Source: Geitlerinema sp. PCC 7407 (GTDB lineage Bacteria > Cyanobacteriota > Cyanobacteriia > PCC-7407). Taken from it: a DNA stretch of 64,000 bases. Position 1 is the first letter of the stretch, and every line of letters begins with the position of its first letter. Of this stretch, positions 17,366 to 25,220 are shown piece after piece. A program made the translations under genes and the position numbers. A model generated the notes under the pieces. It ran no database searches. It saw only the letters and a list, made by a program, of their open reading frames with translations, and was not told the origin of the DNA. The DNA lies in the NCBI RefSeq assembly GCF_000317045.1, contig NC_019703.1, positions 856,501 to 920,500 of the forward strand. Direction: 5' to 3'.

Positions 17366-18286
17366 ATGCATCCACCTTCTCCTCGGGACGGAGAAGCCCA
17401 CTCGTTGTACGGCCTTTCCCATTCCCCTTCGCCATCGATGTCTATGTCTCAGTCGTCTCCCCATCTCCAGAGCGACTGGTATGCCGTTTTGCTCCAGCAG
17501 TTTCGCAGCCGCTACCCGACCGGCAGCCTGGTCTCTGAGCTGATGAGCGTGCAGGCTGAAACCTATATTGTGCGCGTGTCGGCCCAGGTCAGCGGCGTGA
17601 CCCTAGCGACGGGGCTAGCCGGTGCCCAGAGCATCGAACAAGCAGAAGATCGCGCCCGCCTGCGGGCTCTCGAAGTCTTGGGCATCTATCCGCAGCCTGT
17701 CGCGCAGCCTCAGCCCCCCGCAGAAGCGGCTATGCCATCTTCGGCCTACGAGCTACAGGTGCGCCTGATGGCCAACCACGGCGGCCAGACCACAGACTTT
17801 TCGTCGTCGCTGCCGCCCCGCACCGTCAACGGCCATAGCCACACTCTAAACGGCGAAGATCTGGGCATGCGATCGCTGCCCGAACCCACCACCATGGACA
17901 TGGCGGCCTATGCCCCAGAGGCTGCTCAGGACGTCACGTTTTATGCGGATCTCGAGGATGAGGAGCCTGAAATCCCCCAGGAGATCAGTCGGCCCGCCCC
18001 CGCATCCAAGAAAGCTGCGAGCAAGACCCCTTCCAGCAGAGCGTCCTCGAGCAAGCGCAGCACCGCAAAAGCGGCTGCTGCCCCAGAGCAGCCCATTGAC
18101 TTGTCGGATGCGATCGCCCAGACCAGCGTCGAGCTCAAGCGCCTCGGCTGGACGGATGCCCAGGGCCGGACCTATCTCCAGCGCACCTACGGCAAGCGAT
18201 CGCGCCAGCAGCTCACCGACGAAGAACTGCTCGCCTTTCTTCGGCACCTCGAAAGCCTTCCCTCCTCGGAAGAATCTCCGTTTTAA
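17366..18286 (+). CDS. dsRBD-like hypothetical protein, cyanobacterial
   Basis: A 306-residue protein in three parts. Residues ~30-105 (SDWYAVLLQQFRSRYPTGSL to EDRARLRALEVLGI) have the alpha-beta-beta-beta-alpha pattern of double-stranded-RNA-binding-like domains. A long low-complexity linker rich in Ala, Ser, Pro and Lys follows. The C-terminal ~50 residues (LKRLGWTDAQGRTYLQRTYG, then KRSRQQLTDEELLAFLRHLE) are a well-conserved helical module. ATG 17366 has AGGTG six bases upstream; the open frame continues further upstream with no conserved content. Nucleic-acid binding is an inference from fold pattern. The Nif3-like gene starts 24 bases later, so they may be cotranscribed. Confidence 0.75.
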   Translation: MHPPSPRDGEAHSLYGLSHSPSPSMSMSQSSPHLQSDWYAVLLQQFRSRYPTGSLVSELMSVQAETYIVRVSAQVSGVTLATGLAGAQSIEQAEDRARLRALEVLGIYPQPVAQPQPPAEAAMPSSAYELQVRLMANHGGQTTDFSSSLPPRTVNGHSHTLNGEDLGMRSLPEPTTMDMAAYAPEAAQDVTFYADLEDEEPEIPQEISRPAPASKKAASKTPSSRASSSKRSTAKAAAAPEQPIDLSDAIAQTSVELKRLGWTDAQGRTYLQRTYGKRSRQQLTDEELLAFLRHLESLPSSEESPF

Positions 18287-18310
18287 AGACTGCCCGACGG
18301 GGCTCGAATC

Positions 18311-19117
18311 ATGAATGTTGCAGATCTGATCACCTGGTTTGAAGCTTGGGCCAACCCTGCGTGGCAGGAGAAATGGGACAACAGCGGCTGGCAAATTGAG
18401 CCTGGCATTTTGGATCAGCCGGCCCGGGTGCTGGTGTGCCTGACGCCGACGCTGGCGGTGATGGAAGAGGCCCTGTTCCTCAAGCGGGCTGGGTTTGGGG
18501 TGAACTTGATTTTTGCCCATCACCCGATGTTTTTTAGCCCCCTCAAGTCCTTGCAGCGCGGCACGGCGATCGCCGACATGGCCCGCTTGGCGTTCACCGA
18601 AAACATCGGCATCTACAGCGCCCACACCAACTTTGACCAGGTGAATCACGGTACGGCGGACGTCTTGGCCCAGCTCCTGGAGCTCAAGCAAGTCACCCCC
18701 GTTTCACCCACCCTAGAGGGCCGCGGCTATGGCCGCGTGGGTCGCCTGGATCCGGTGTTGTCGCTGCGATCGCTCCTGGATCTGATCCAGACCCGCCTGT
18801 CGCCCCCGTCTTTGATCTTTTCGCCGACGGTGGACCTGGAGCAGTCGATCCAGCGGGTGGCGGTGCTGGGCGGCTCAGGAGCCAGCTACATCGATGAGGT
18901 GGTGAAGACCGGTGCCCAGGTGTACCTGACCTCGGACTGCAAGTTCCATCAGTTTCAAGAAAGCCGCGATCGCGGTCTGATTCTGGTTGATGCGGGGCAC
19001 TATGCCACCGAGCGTCCAGCCTGCGATCGCCTGGTGGACAAACTCCGCTCATTGGGCCTCGACTGGGTGCAGCTGAGCGAAAAAGACGAGGATTTTCGCC
19101 AGTTTCACGGCCTTTAG
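18311..19117 (+). CDS. Nif3-like dinuclear metal-centre protein
   Basis: A 268-residue member of the Nif3/YbgI family. The start MNVADLITWFEAWANPAWQE and the NSGWQIEPG motif are typical. The metal ligands are recognisable in FAHHPMFF, SAHTNFDQ and the C-terminal DAGHYATER. Members form toroidal hexamers with two metal ions per subunit. They have been called GTP cyclohydrolase I type 2 homologues, but the cellular role is not settled. This protein lacks the inserted PII-like domain found in longer members. Confidence 0.93.
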   Translation: MNVADLITWFEAWANPAWQEKWDNSGWQIEPGILDQPARVLVCLTPTLAVMEEALFLKRAGFGVNLIFAHHPMFFSPLKSLQRGTAIADMARLAFTENIGIYSAHTNFDQVNHGTADVLAQLLELKQVTPVSPTLEGRGYGRVGRLDPVLSLRSLLDLIQTRLSPPSLIFSPTVDLEQSIQRVAVLGGSGASYIDEVVKTGAQVYLTSDCKFHQFQESRDRGLILVDAGHYATERPACDRLVDKLRSLGLDWVQLSEKDEDFRQFHGL

Positions 19118-19261
19118 ATCCAGATCCAGCCAGCGCCAGCCTCCCAGGGCGATCGCCCAGCCCTCAGGGGAAACTTGTTAACCTGATAGCGAGGGGATGG
19201 CAGAATGTTGGGGAAGATTAATCAAGATTCACCGCCCGATCACTTAACACAAGCGAACGCT

Positions 19262-19606
19262 ATGACACAGGGAAAAGGTTTTGGCTTTGGCCTCGGCAAA
19301 ATGAAGGAACTGACTGAAGCCTTCAAAAAAGCCCAGCAAGTCCAGGAAGGGGCCAAGCGTCTCCAGGAAGAACTGGAGCAGATGGAAATTGAAGGAGAAG
19401 CGGGTGGCGGCCTCGTGAAGGTGGTGCTCAGCGGTAACCAGGAGCCCCGCAGCGTCACCATTTCGCCCGATGCCCTCGGCGAGGGTGCAGAAGTGCTGTC
19501 GGATCTGGTGTCTGCGGCGATGAAGGATGCCTACGTGAAGTCCACCAACACCATGCGCCAGCGGATGGAAGAGCTGACGGCGGGCCTGAATATCCCCGGC
19601 ATGTAA
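19262..19606 (+). CDS. YbaB/EbfC nucleoid-associated protein
   Basis: A 114-residue DNA-binding protein. The core [20 protein letters not shown], the [16 protein letters not shown] stretch and the VTISPDAL segment are diagnostic. It forms homodimers that bind DNA like tweezers. ATG 19262 gives the standard cyanobacterial N-terminus; an in-frame ATG at 19205 would add 19 non-conserved residues. It lies 144 bases after the Nif3-like gene and is convergent with the leftward membrane-protein gene. Confidence 0.95.
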   Translation: MTQGKGFGFGLGKMKELTEAFKKAQQVQEGAKRLQEELEQMEIEGEAGGGLVKVVLSGNQEPRSVTISPDALGEGAEVLSDLVSAAMKDAYVKSTNTMRQRMEELTAGLNIPGM

Positions 19607-19621
19607 GAGCTGGCTGATTGC

Positions 19622-20182
19622 TCAGCTTTTGGAAACCGACGAGCGAATTTCCGCCGTCGGTTTTTGCGTATTGGTGGAACCGACGGTGGCCGAGGGCTGA
19701 GAGGCCTGGGCCAGCAGACCGAAGGGCCGCACCCAGCCCCTAGCCAGACCCGCGTCGAGGAGTGCGCGGGCGATCGCAAAGATCAGCACGCTTTCCAACA
19801 GCGGCAGGATGGCGCTCCACTGGGGCTGTAGCGTGGGCCAAATCTGGTCAATCTCGGCGAGGCCCCGCACCAGCCCAAAGGCCATGACGGCGCCAGACTT
19901 GAGGTGGGGATTGGCGTCTTGGCGCACCACGTAGCGGTAGGTGACGCCAAACAAAAAGCCCGACAGCAACGCGATCGCCCCGTGAGCAAGACCTGGCAGC
20001 GTCCATCCGACAGCGGCGATCGCCCCTAGTCCGGCCCGCAGCCCCTCAGCTGGCGCGGCCTGCACCGTTTGCAGCCCCTGGACTCCCACGGCCCAGGCTA
20101 GGGCCGCGCTGGTGCTGCCCGCTGCGCCGATCAACCCCGCCTTGAGCGACTCAACCCGCTCTGCCAAGCTCACTTCGCTCAT
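19622..20182 (-). CDS. membrane protein, cyanobacterial conserved hypothetical
   Basis: A 186-residue protein with about four hydrophobic segments: AALAWAVGVQGL, GLGAIAAVGWTLPGLAHGAIALLSGFLFGV, SGAVMAFGLVRGLAEI, and SAILPLLESVLIFAIARALL. The C-terminal ~35 residues are polar and probably poorly conserved, and they contain the opposite-strand terminator. Its ATG overlaps the stop of the upstream gene by 4 bases, so the two are translationally coupled. Glycine-rich helices suggest a small channel-like or assembly protein, but no function is known. Confidence 0.75.
   Translation of the reverse strand: MSEVSLAERVESLKAGLIGAAGSTSAALAWAVGVQGLQTVQAAPAEGLRAGLGAIAAVGWTLPGLAHGAIALLSGFLFGVTYRYVVRQDANPHLKSGAVMAFGLVRGLAEIDQIWPTLQPQWSAILPLLESVLIFAIARALLDAGLARGWVRPFGLLAQASQPSATVGSTNTQKPTAEIRSSVSKS
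19633..19665 (+). terminator. intrinsic terminator of the ybaB-type gene
   Basis: Nine-bp arms AAACCGACG (19633-19641) and CGTCGGTTT (19655-19663) run into a T5 tract. The hairpin lies 27 bases past the stop codon and inside the 3' end of the convergent gene, so it codes on one strand while ending transcription on the other. Confidence 0.75.
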
Positions 20183-20673
20183 TTTTTCGCAGAGGGAGCG
20201 TCAGGAGAGGCGAGGGCCGCATCGATGACCGCCCGGGCGCTTTCGGCCTGGGAGCGGGCCTCGCGATAGCGCAAGTTGGTCTGCGCAAAAGACTTCAGCA
20301 CCTTGAAGCCTTCCTTGAGCTCGTTGATCTCTGCCTCTTGAATATCGGCGTCGCTAAAGAGCAGATCAATCTGCTGGCGAACCTTGAGCGCGTCCCCCCG
20401 CAGGCCCTGGGCTTTGAGCTTGAGGGTGGCCAAGTTGCTCAAGACCTGGACGGCCTGGGTGACCGCGTCTTCTTCGGGGGAGGGGGCGGCGGGCGTGTCT
20501 TTCACTTCGATAAACTGTTGGGGACTAAAACCGTCAGGCAGATCCGTTGGTAGCTGCCCGGAATCCATCAGATCCACGAGCTGATCCATGGCTTTTTCGC
20601 GGGCTTTTGCAGAATCTTTTCCGGGCACAGTCAGCACTATCTCGGGACTTTGAAGCAGTGTATATTGAACCAT
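20179..20673 (-). CDS. conserved hypothetical protein, coiled-coil C-terminus
   Basis: A 164-residue soluble protein. The N-terminal part (MVQYTLLQSPEIVLTVPGKD) looks like a small beta-alpha domain. The central linker is acidic and proline-rich. The C-terminal ~90 residues are charged helices (LFSDADIQEAEINELKEGFK) likely to form a coiled coil. It precedes and overlaps the small membrane-protein gene. The pairing suggests a membrane protein and its soluble partner. I cannot name the family. Confidence 0.75.
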   Translation of the reverse strand: MVQYTLLQSPEIVLTVPGKDSAKAREKAMDQLVDLMDSGQLPTDLPDGFSPQQFIEVKDTPAAPSPEEDAVTQAVQVLSNLATLKLKAQGLRGDALKVRQQIDLLFSDADIQEAEINELKEGFKVLKSFAQTNLRYREARSQAESARAVIDAALASPDAPSAKK

Positions 20674-20790
20674 TGAACTTTCAAAAGTACATGTGAACTA
20701 ATTTTAGTCTAGGCGATCGCCCAGAGCCTCGGGGAGACTGGCCCCGGCCCCTCCCGGGCAGCCTGCTGAGTTGGGATCCAAAAAGTTCGG

Positions 20791-20796
20791 TATGAT
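20791..20796 (+). promoter_or_regulatory. -10 box for the purH leader RNA
   Basis: TATGAT is a close match to TATAAT and lies 6-8 bases before the first G-rich arm of the structured leader. No good -35 lies at 17 bp (the TTGGGA at 20771 is 14 bp away), so the promoter is tentative. Confidence 0.4.
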
Positions 20797-20801
20797 GAAA
20801 C

Positions 20802-20915
20802 GGGAGTGGCCGCGTCAGCAATGCTTCTCAGCTTACCCTGAGAGTCCTCAGCGACTGAAAGTGACGGCGCTCCAAAGCATTCACTAGAACCCGCAAGCGG
20901 CGGGTTTTGCTGTTT
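20802..20915 (+). ncRNA. candidate structured leader RNA upstream of purH
   Basis: About 110 bases between a TATGAT box and a terminator-like hairpin fold into a plausible pseudoknot. The outer stem pairs 20803-20806 and 20811-20817 with 20862-20873 around small bulges. Inside it are a hairpin TCTCAG/CTGAGA and a smaller AGTC/GACT stem. The loop segment AATGCTT (20820-20826) is complementary to AAGCATT (20875-20881), outside the outer stem. A GC hairpin (20888-20894 with 20900-20906) followed by TTTTGCTGTTT closes it. This is the layout of a transcription-attenuating riboswitch or a small RNA. It does not match the ZTP, purine, THF or glutamine riboswitch consensus or 6S RNA as I know them. 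Confidence 0.45.
20888..20910 (+). terminator. terminator-like hairpin before purH
   Basis: AACCCGC (20888-20894), a 5-base loop, then GCGGGTT (20900-20906), with the T-run TTTT at 20905-20908 broken by GC. It sits about 100 bases before the purH ATG, so it could attenuate purH or end a separate small RNA. Confidence 0.65.
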
Positions 20916-21012
20916 CTGGCGATCGCTTCCTGCGCTTTGCAGGCTCAGATTGAGCGTCCGGCTCCCCCAAACGTGTTTCACTGCATCAGTTTCGAAGAAG
21001 GATTTTGCATCA

Positions 21013-22572
21013 ATGGCACGCCTAGCACTGCTGAGCACCTCAGACAAAACCGGGCTGGTAGAGTTTGCCCGTCAACTGGTCGAAGAGTTTGAATTTGACA
21101 TCATCAGCAGTGGCGGCACCGCAACAGCATTGAAAGATGCCGGTATCCCCGTCACCAAGGTGTCTGACTACACCGGTTTCCCCGAAATTCTGGGAGGTCG
21201 TGTAAAGACCCTCCACCCGCGCATTCATGGCGGGATCCTCGCGCGGCGCGATCTGCCCGAGGACCAGGCCAACCTGCGGGACAACAACATTCGCCCCATC
21301 GATCTGGTGGTGGTGAACCTGTATCCCTTTGAGAAAACCATTGCTCAGCCGAACGTGACCCTGTCTGAGGCGATCGAGCAAATTGACATTGGGGGTCCGA
21401 CTCTCTTGCGCGCCGCCGCTAAGAACTTTGCTCATCTGACGGTGCTGTGTCAGGCGTCTCAGTACGAAGGCTACATCCGGGAGATGCGCAACTCCAAGGG
21501 CCAAGTGTCTCTAACCTTCCGCCAGACGGCTTCGCGCCAAGCATTCCACCACACGGCGACCTATGACCAGGCGATCGCCGCCTATCTGGATCGCCAGGCA
21601 GACCTGACCAGCGCCGAAACCCTGCCGGAGCAGTACCACCTCAGCGCCACTCGCCTGCAAACCCTGCGCTACGGCGAAAACCCTCACCAGAACGCCGCTT
21701 GGTACCAGGTGGGCAACACGCCCACGGGCTGGGCCGCCGCTACCAAACTCCAGGGCAAGGAGCTGAGCTACAACAACTTGGTTGATCTTGAGGCCGCTCG
21801 CCAAATCATCGCTGAGTTTGTCAGCCCCGGCGATCGCCCCGCCGCCGCCATCTTGAAGCACAACAATCCCTGCGGTGTGGCCCAAGGCGCTAGCCTGCTG
21901 GATGCCTACCAAAAGGCTTTTGACGCCGATTCTGTCTCGGCCTTTGGCGGCATTGTGGCTCTCAACCGTCCCATTGATGGGCCCACGGCGGAGGCGATGA
22001 CCAAAACTTTCCTAGAGTGTGTTGTGGCGCCGGGCTGCGATCCGGAGGCCCAAGAAATCCTGGCCAACAAAGGCAAGGTGCGGGTGCTGGTGCTGCCGGA
22101 CTTGGTGTCGGGACCGGCCCAGGCAGTGAAGGCGATCGCGGGCGGTCTGCTGTTGCAGGACGCCGACGATCATCCCGTCGATCCCACCCAGTGGAAGGCC
22201 GTGACCGATCGCCAGCCCACGGAGGCCGAGCTCGAAGAAATGATCTTCGCCTGGAAGGTCTCGCGCCACGTGAAGTCCAACGCCATCGTGGTCACCCGAG
22301 ACGGCGTCACCCTGGGCGTCGGTGCGGGCCAAATGAACCGCGTCGGATCGGCCAAGATCGCCCTGGAGCAAGCGGGCGATCGCGCTCAAGGGGCGACCCT
22401 GGCCAGCGACGGCTTCTTCCCCTTTGATGACTCGGTGCGCACCGCCGCCGCTGCTGGCATCACCGCGATCGTCCAGCCCGGTGGCAGCCTGCGCGACCAA
22501 GACTCCATCAGCGCGGCCAATGAACTGGGCCTCGTCATGATGTTTACCGGCGTGCGTCACTTCTTCCACTAA
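21013..22572 (+). CDS. purH: bifunctional AICAR transformylase/IMP cyclohydrolase
   Basis: A 519-residue enzyme catalysing the last two steps of de novo IMP synthesis. The N-terminal IMP cyclohydrolase domain (MARLALLSTSDKTGLVEFAR, GGRVKTLHPRIHGGILARR) occupies ~1-200. The AICAR transformylase domain follows, with LRYGENPHQNAAWY, ILKHNNPCGVA and KSNAIVV motifs. ATG 21013 gives the conserved start and has an AAGAAGGA ribosome site; the frame upstream overlaps the leader and is not conserved. It is monocistronic as far as seen, preceded by the structured leader and followed by tRNA-Ser. Confidence 0.97.
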   Translation: MARLALLSTSDKTGLVEFARQLVEEFEFDIISSGGTATALKDAGIPVTKVSDYTGFPEILGGRVKTLHPRIHGGILARRDLPEDQANLRDNNIRPIDLVVVNLYPFEKTIAQPNVTLSEAIEQIDIGGPTLLRAAAKNFAHLTVLCQASQYEGYIREMRNSKGQVSLTFRQTASRQAFHHTATYDQAIAAYLDRQADLTSAETLPEQYHLSATRLQTLRYGENPHQNAAWYQVGNTPTGWAAATKLQGKELSYNNLVDLEAARQIIAEFVSPGDRPAAAILKHNNPCGVAQGASLLDAYQKAFDADSVSAFGGIVALNRPIDGPTAEAMTKTFLECVVAPGCDPEAQEILANKGKVRVLVLPDLVSGPAQAVKAIAGGLLLQDADDHPVDPTQWKAVTDRQPTEAELEEMIFAWKVSRHVKSNAIVVTRDGVTLGVGAGQMNRVGSAKIALEQAGDRAQGATLASDGFFPFDDSVRTAAAAGITAIVQPGGSLRDQDSISAANELGLVMMFTGVRHFFH

Positions 22573-22643
22573 AGTCCCTGGGGACCGAGACGCAGCGCGG
22601 GTGATGACCAGCGGCGATTCGGTGCTAGAATGATTGGCCGATG

Positions 22644-22677
22644 GCGCTACAGCGGTTGTCAAACTTAGCTGTAGCGC
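22644..22677 (+). other. hairpin immediately upstream of tRNA-Ser
   Basis: Ten-bp perfect arms GCGCTACAGC (22644-22653) and GCTGTAGCGC (22668-22677) end three bases before the mature tRNA 5' end. A TAGAAT box at 22626-22631 could start a transcript that includes it. Without a T-run it is more likely a precursor leader structure than a purH terminator. Confidence 0.45.
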
Positions 22678-22680
22678 TGA

Positions 22681-22765
22681 GGAGAGGTGGCAGAGTGGTC
22701 GAATGCGCTCGACTTGAAATCGAGTGTGCCGAAAAGCACCGTGGGTTCGAATCCCACCCTCTCCG
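22681..22765 (+). tRNA. tRNA-Ser (UGA)
   Basis: An 85-base class II tRNA. The acceptor arms GGAGAGG and CCTCTCC pair, with discriminator G. The D-arm contains GTGGTCGAAT, the anticodon stem CTCGA/TCGAG carries the loop CTTGAAA (anticodon TGA), a long variable arm follows, and the T-arm is GTGGGTTCGAATCCCAC. CCA is not encoded. It reads UCN serine codons. Confidence 0.97.
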
Positions 22766-22994
22766 TTCCAAATAACAGGGTGCCTGGGGTTGCTCAATTG
22801 CTGCGATCGCCCGAGAGATTCAGCTCGCTGAGCTGGTGTCTCGATGGCGTGGAAAGCGTTTGTGGCTCTGCCGTCTGTCCCTTACTAGACCCTAAACTAG
22901 GGTCCAAGTTGACCGATGGCTAGGGATCGCAATTGAGGTCATAACCCCCTAAGATAAGATCCGGCAGTTTCGTGTTATTAGGTGCAGTCCGGTC

Positions 22995-23729
22995 GTGAAG
23001 GTCTTTGTTTACCACACTCCAGAACTCGTTCCCGCTGACCAGACGCCCGATTGCGCGATCGCGGTTGATGTACTGCGGGCAACCACTACTATTGCCACTG
23101 CGATCGCCTCTGGCGCAGAAGCCGTTCAGGCCTTCCGTGACCTCGATGAACTCATGCGCGTCAGTGAGTCCTGGCCCCTCGAAAAGCGTTTGCGGGCCGG
23201 CGAGCGTGGCGGCTCTAAGGTGACTGGGTGCGATCTGGGCAACTCCCCCCTCGACTGCACGCCGCAAATTGTTGAAGGCTGTCGCCTGTTTATCAGTACG
23301 ACCAACGGCACCCGCGCCCTCCAGTGCATTCAAAACGCGCCCATCGTGCTGACGGCCGCCATGGTCAATCGCCGATCGGTGGTCGACTACCTCATCCGTA
23401 CCCAGCCCGAAACCGTCTGGATTGTCGGCTCAGGATGGGAAGGAAGCTTTTCCCTCGAAGATACGGCCTGTGCCGGCGCGATCGCCCACAGCCTCCTCAC
23501 CGAAACCGGCGAAAAGCCAACTGACCTGATCGGCAACGACGAAGCCGTCGGCGCGATCGCCCTCTTTCAGCAGTGGGAAAGAGACCTGCTGGGCCTCTTT
23601 CACCTTGCCAGCCACGGCCAGCGTCTCCTGCGCCTCGGCTGCTACGAAGACCTCAGCTACTGTGCCCGCCTCGACACCCTCGATGTCCTGCCTTTCCAAA
23701 AAGAACCCGGCGTTTTAGTCAAATTCTAG
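22995..23729 (+). CDS. 2-phosphosulfolactate phosphatase family protein (ComB)
   Basis: A 244-residue protein of the ComB family. Landmarks are [20 protein letters not shown] near the start, [18 protein letters not shown], and STTNGTRAL. In methanogens ComB dephosphorylates phosphosulfolactate in coenzyme M synthesis; cyanobacteria carry homologues without that pathway, so the substrate here is unknown. The start is GTG at 22995, which gives the conserved [11 protein letters not shown] beginning. It is alone, with a clear terminator behind it. Confidence 0.88.
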   Translation: MKVFVYHTPELVPADQTPDCAIAVDVLRATTTIATAIASGAEAVQAFRDLDELMRVSESWPLEKRLRAGERGGSKVTGCDLGNSPLDCTPQIVEGCRLFISTTNGTRALQCIQNAPIVLTAAMVNRRSVVDYLIRTQPETVWIVGSGWEGSFSLEDTACAGAIAHSLLTETGEKPTDLIGNDEAVGAIALFQQWERDLLGLFHLASHGQRLLRLGCYEDLSYCARLDTLDVLPFQKEPGVLVKF

Positions 23730-23752
23730 GCCTCCAGCACGAAATAGCTCTG

Positions 23753-23784
23753 AAAAACGATCCGCTGTATGGCGGATCGTTTTT
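23753..23784 (+). terminator. intrinsic terminator after the ComB-family gene
   Basis: Perfect 13-bp arms (23753-23765 and 23772-23784) with a 6-base loop. The second arm ends in TTTTT and the first begins with AAAAA, so it can act in both directions. Confidence 0.9.
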
Positions 23785-24161
23785 CTATGAGACTACGGAT
23801 GTAAATTGGGCACCCTAAAAGAGAAGCTTCTCTGTGAAAGTGTTGACGCGCTACGGGCGGCAGCATCGCTCCTTTGTCGCCCCCAAAGCGCGATCGCCCG
23901 GACAGCTATCCAGTCTTCAGGCGGCCCATCCAACGCCCGAGATCCGGTAGCCCAAACTTCCGTAGACTGCTTCACACCACCTTTGCCCCCTAGAGCAACT
24001 TTGTAGGCCCTGCGCTAGATCCCACGGACAACCCGTCGCCTCTAGACCAGCGCTTCGGGAGACCTGGTTCAGCAGCCGATCTCCTATCACATCAGGGTTG
24101 ATAAGCAAGCCAGCTTATCGCGTCTCCAAAGACAGTCTTAAACGCGGGAATGAGGGAGCAA
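23785..24161. other. intergenic region
   Basis: About 375 bases with one HIP1 site and no supported gene. Short open frames on both strands have no ribosome site or recognisable content. The region should contain the promoter of the glycosyltransferase gene. Confidence 0.55.
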
Positions 24162-24911
24162 ATGGACGCAATTAACATCCTGAATGTTCAAGTGGATAAC
24201 GTCTCTTTGAACGAATTGCTTGAACACCTCGACCAGGGAGTTGTCTACACACCCAACGTCGATCATCTAATCAAGCTGCAAAGCGATCGCGAGTTCCAGG
24301 AAGCCTATCAAGCAGCGCACTTTCGCGTCTGTGATAGCAAAGTCCTCTATTACGTCTCCCGATTCCTCGGAGCGCCCCTGCGCGAAAAGATCTCCGGCTC
24401 TGATCTGTTTCCCGCCTTCTACGAATACCATCGCCACAACCCCGACATTCGGATCTTCTTGCTGGGGGCTCGCGAAGGCGTCGCCCGCACCGCCCAGCAA
24501 CGGATCAACGCCAAAATAGGCCGCGACATCATTGTGGACGCCCATTCGCCGTCCTTTGGCTTCGAGAAAAATGAAGCCGAATGTGACGCCATTGTTGACT
24601 TGATTAACGAGTCGGGGGCAACGGTCTTGGCGGTTGGTGTGGGTGCGCCGAAGCAAGAAAAATGGATCCACAAGTACAAAGATCGCTTGCCCAACGTGCG
24701 GATTTTCCTAGCCATTGGAGCAACCATCGACTTTGAGGCCGGTAGCCTGTCGCGCGCGCCGCAGTGGATGAGCGCTGCTGGCTTAGAGTGGCTGTATCGC
24801 CTGGCCATGGAGCCCCATCGCCTGTGGCGGCGCTACCTGCTCGAAGATCCGCTGTTTTTTTGGCTGGTGCTCAAGCAAAAGCTCAACCTTTATATCGCTC
24901 CTAATCGCTAA
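24162..24911 (+). CDS. WecG/TagA/CpsF family glycosyltransferase
   Basis: A 249-residue GT26-family enzyme. The conserved blocks are VVYTPNVDHLIKLQSDREFQ, then FLLGAREGVARTA, and VLAVGVGAPKQEKWI, ending with RAPQWMSAAGLEWLYRLAMEPHRLWRRYL. Such enzymes transfer N-acetylmannosamine(-uronate) to a lipid-linked sugar in wall or exopolysaccharide synthesis. The usual PDG around the catalytic Asp reads CDS here (residues ~60-62). ATG 24162 is chosen because GAGGGA lies four bases before it; the ATG at 24150 overlaps that site. No other polysaccharide gene is adjacent. Confidence 0.9.
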   Translation: MDAINILNVQVDNVSLNELLEHLDQGVVYTPNVDHLIKLQSDREFQEAYQAAHFRVCDSKVLYYVSRFLGAPLREKISGSDLFPAFYEYHRHNPDIRIFLLGAREGVARTAQQRINAKIGRDIIVDAHSPSFGFEKNEAECDAIVDLINESGATVLAVGVGAPKQEKWIHKYKDRLPNVRIFLAIGATIDFEAGSLSRAPQWMSAAGLEWLYRLAMEPHRLWRRYLLEDPLFFWLVLKQKLNLYIAPNR

Positions 24912-24949
24912 GAACTTTCCCCTTTTGGCTGCGCTACTCCTTCTAGAGG

Positions 24950-25005
24950 AATCTGGAGAAGTCAACGGCTGCGCGAATCCTGCGATCGCCAGATTTCTCC
25001 AGATT
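24950..25005. repeat. 11-bp inverted repeat
   Basis: AATCTGGAGAA (24950-24960) and TTCTCCAGATT (24995-25005) flank 34 bases containing a HIP1-like CTGCGATCGCCAG. It lies between the glycosyltransferase and fbp. It could end the first transcript or serve as an operator for the second; there is no T-run. Confidence 0.4.
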
Positions 25006-25220
25006 TCTGTAGTTCATCTAAAGTTAGGTGCTGCTTTCAAAATGCCTCCCTAATATAGGAAGTGAGGCTGGTTATGCCTGAAATTGCCCGCGTAGCCAGA
25101 CTTCAGGATTCACAGTGAGGCGGGCTGCTTGGGTTGGAATGTCACGGCCTTTCCTCCACATCCCCCCAAGAGTCTCCGGCTTGCAGACACCTGCGAAATG
25201 CACAGTACGGGAGGATGGTA

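Noticed and set aside
20802-20915. 6S RNA, SRP RNA or ZTP riboswitch
   Set aside because: It is too short and lacks the large open bubble of 6S, has no GGAA-type SRP domain, and lacks the conserved ZTP aptamer blocks.
20950-21012. Upstream extension of purH by 21 residues
   Set aside because: The extension starts without a ribosome site and is not part of the conserved PurH N-terminus, which begins at MARLALLSTSDKTG.
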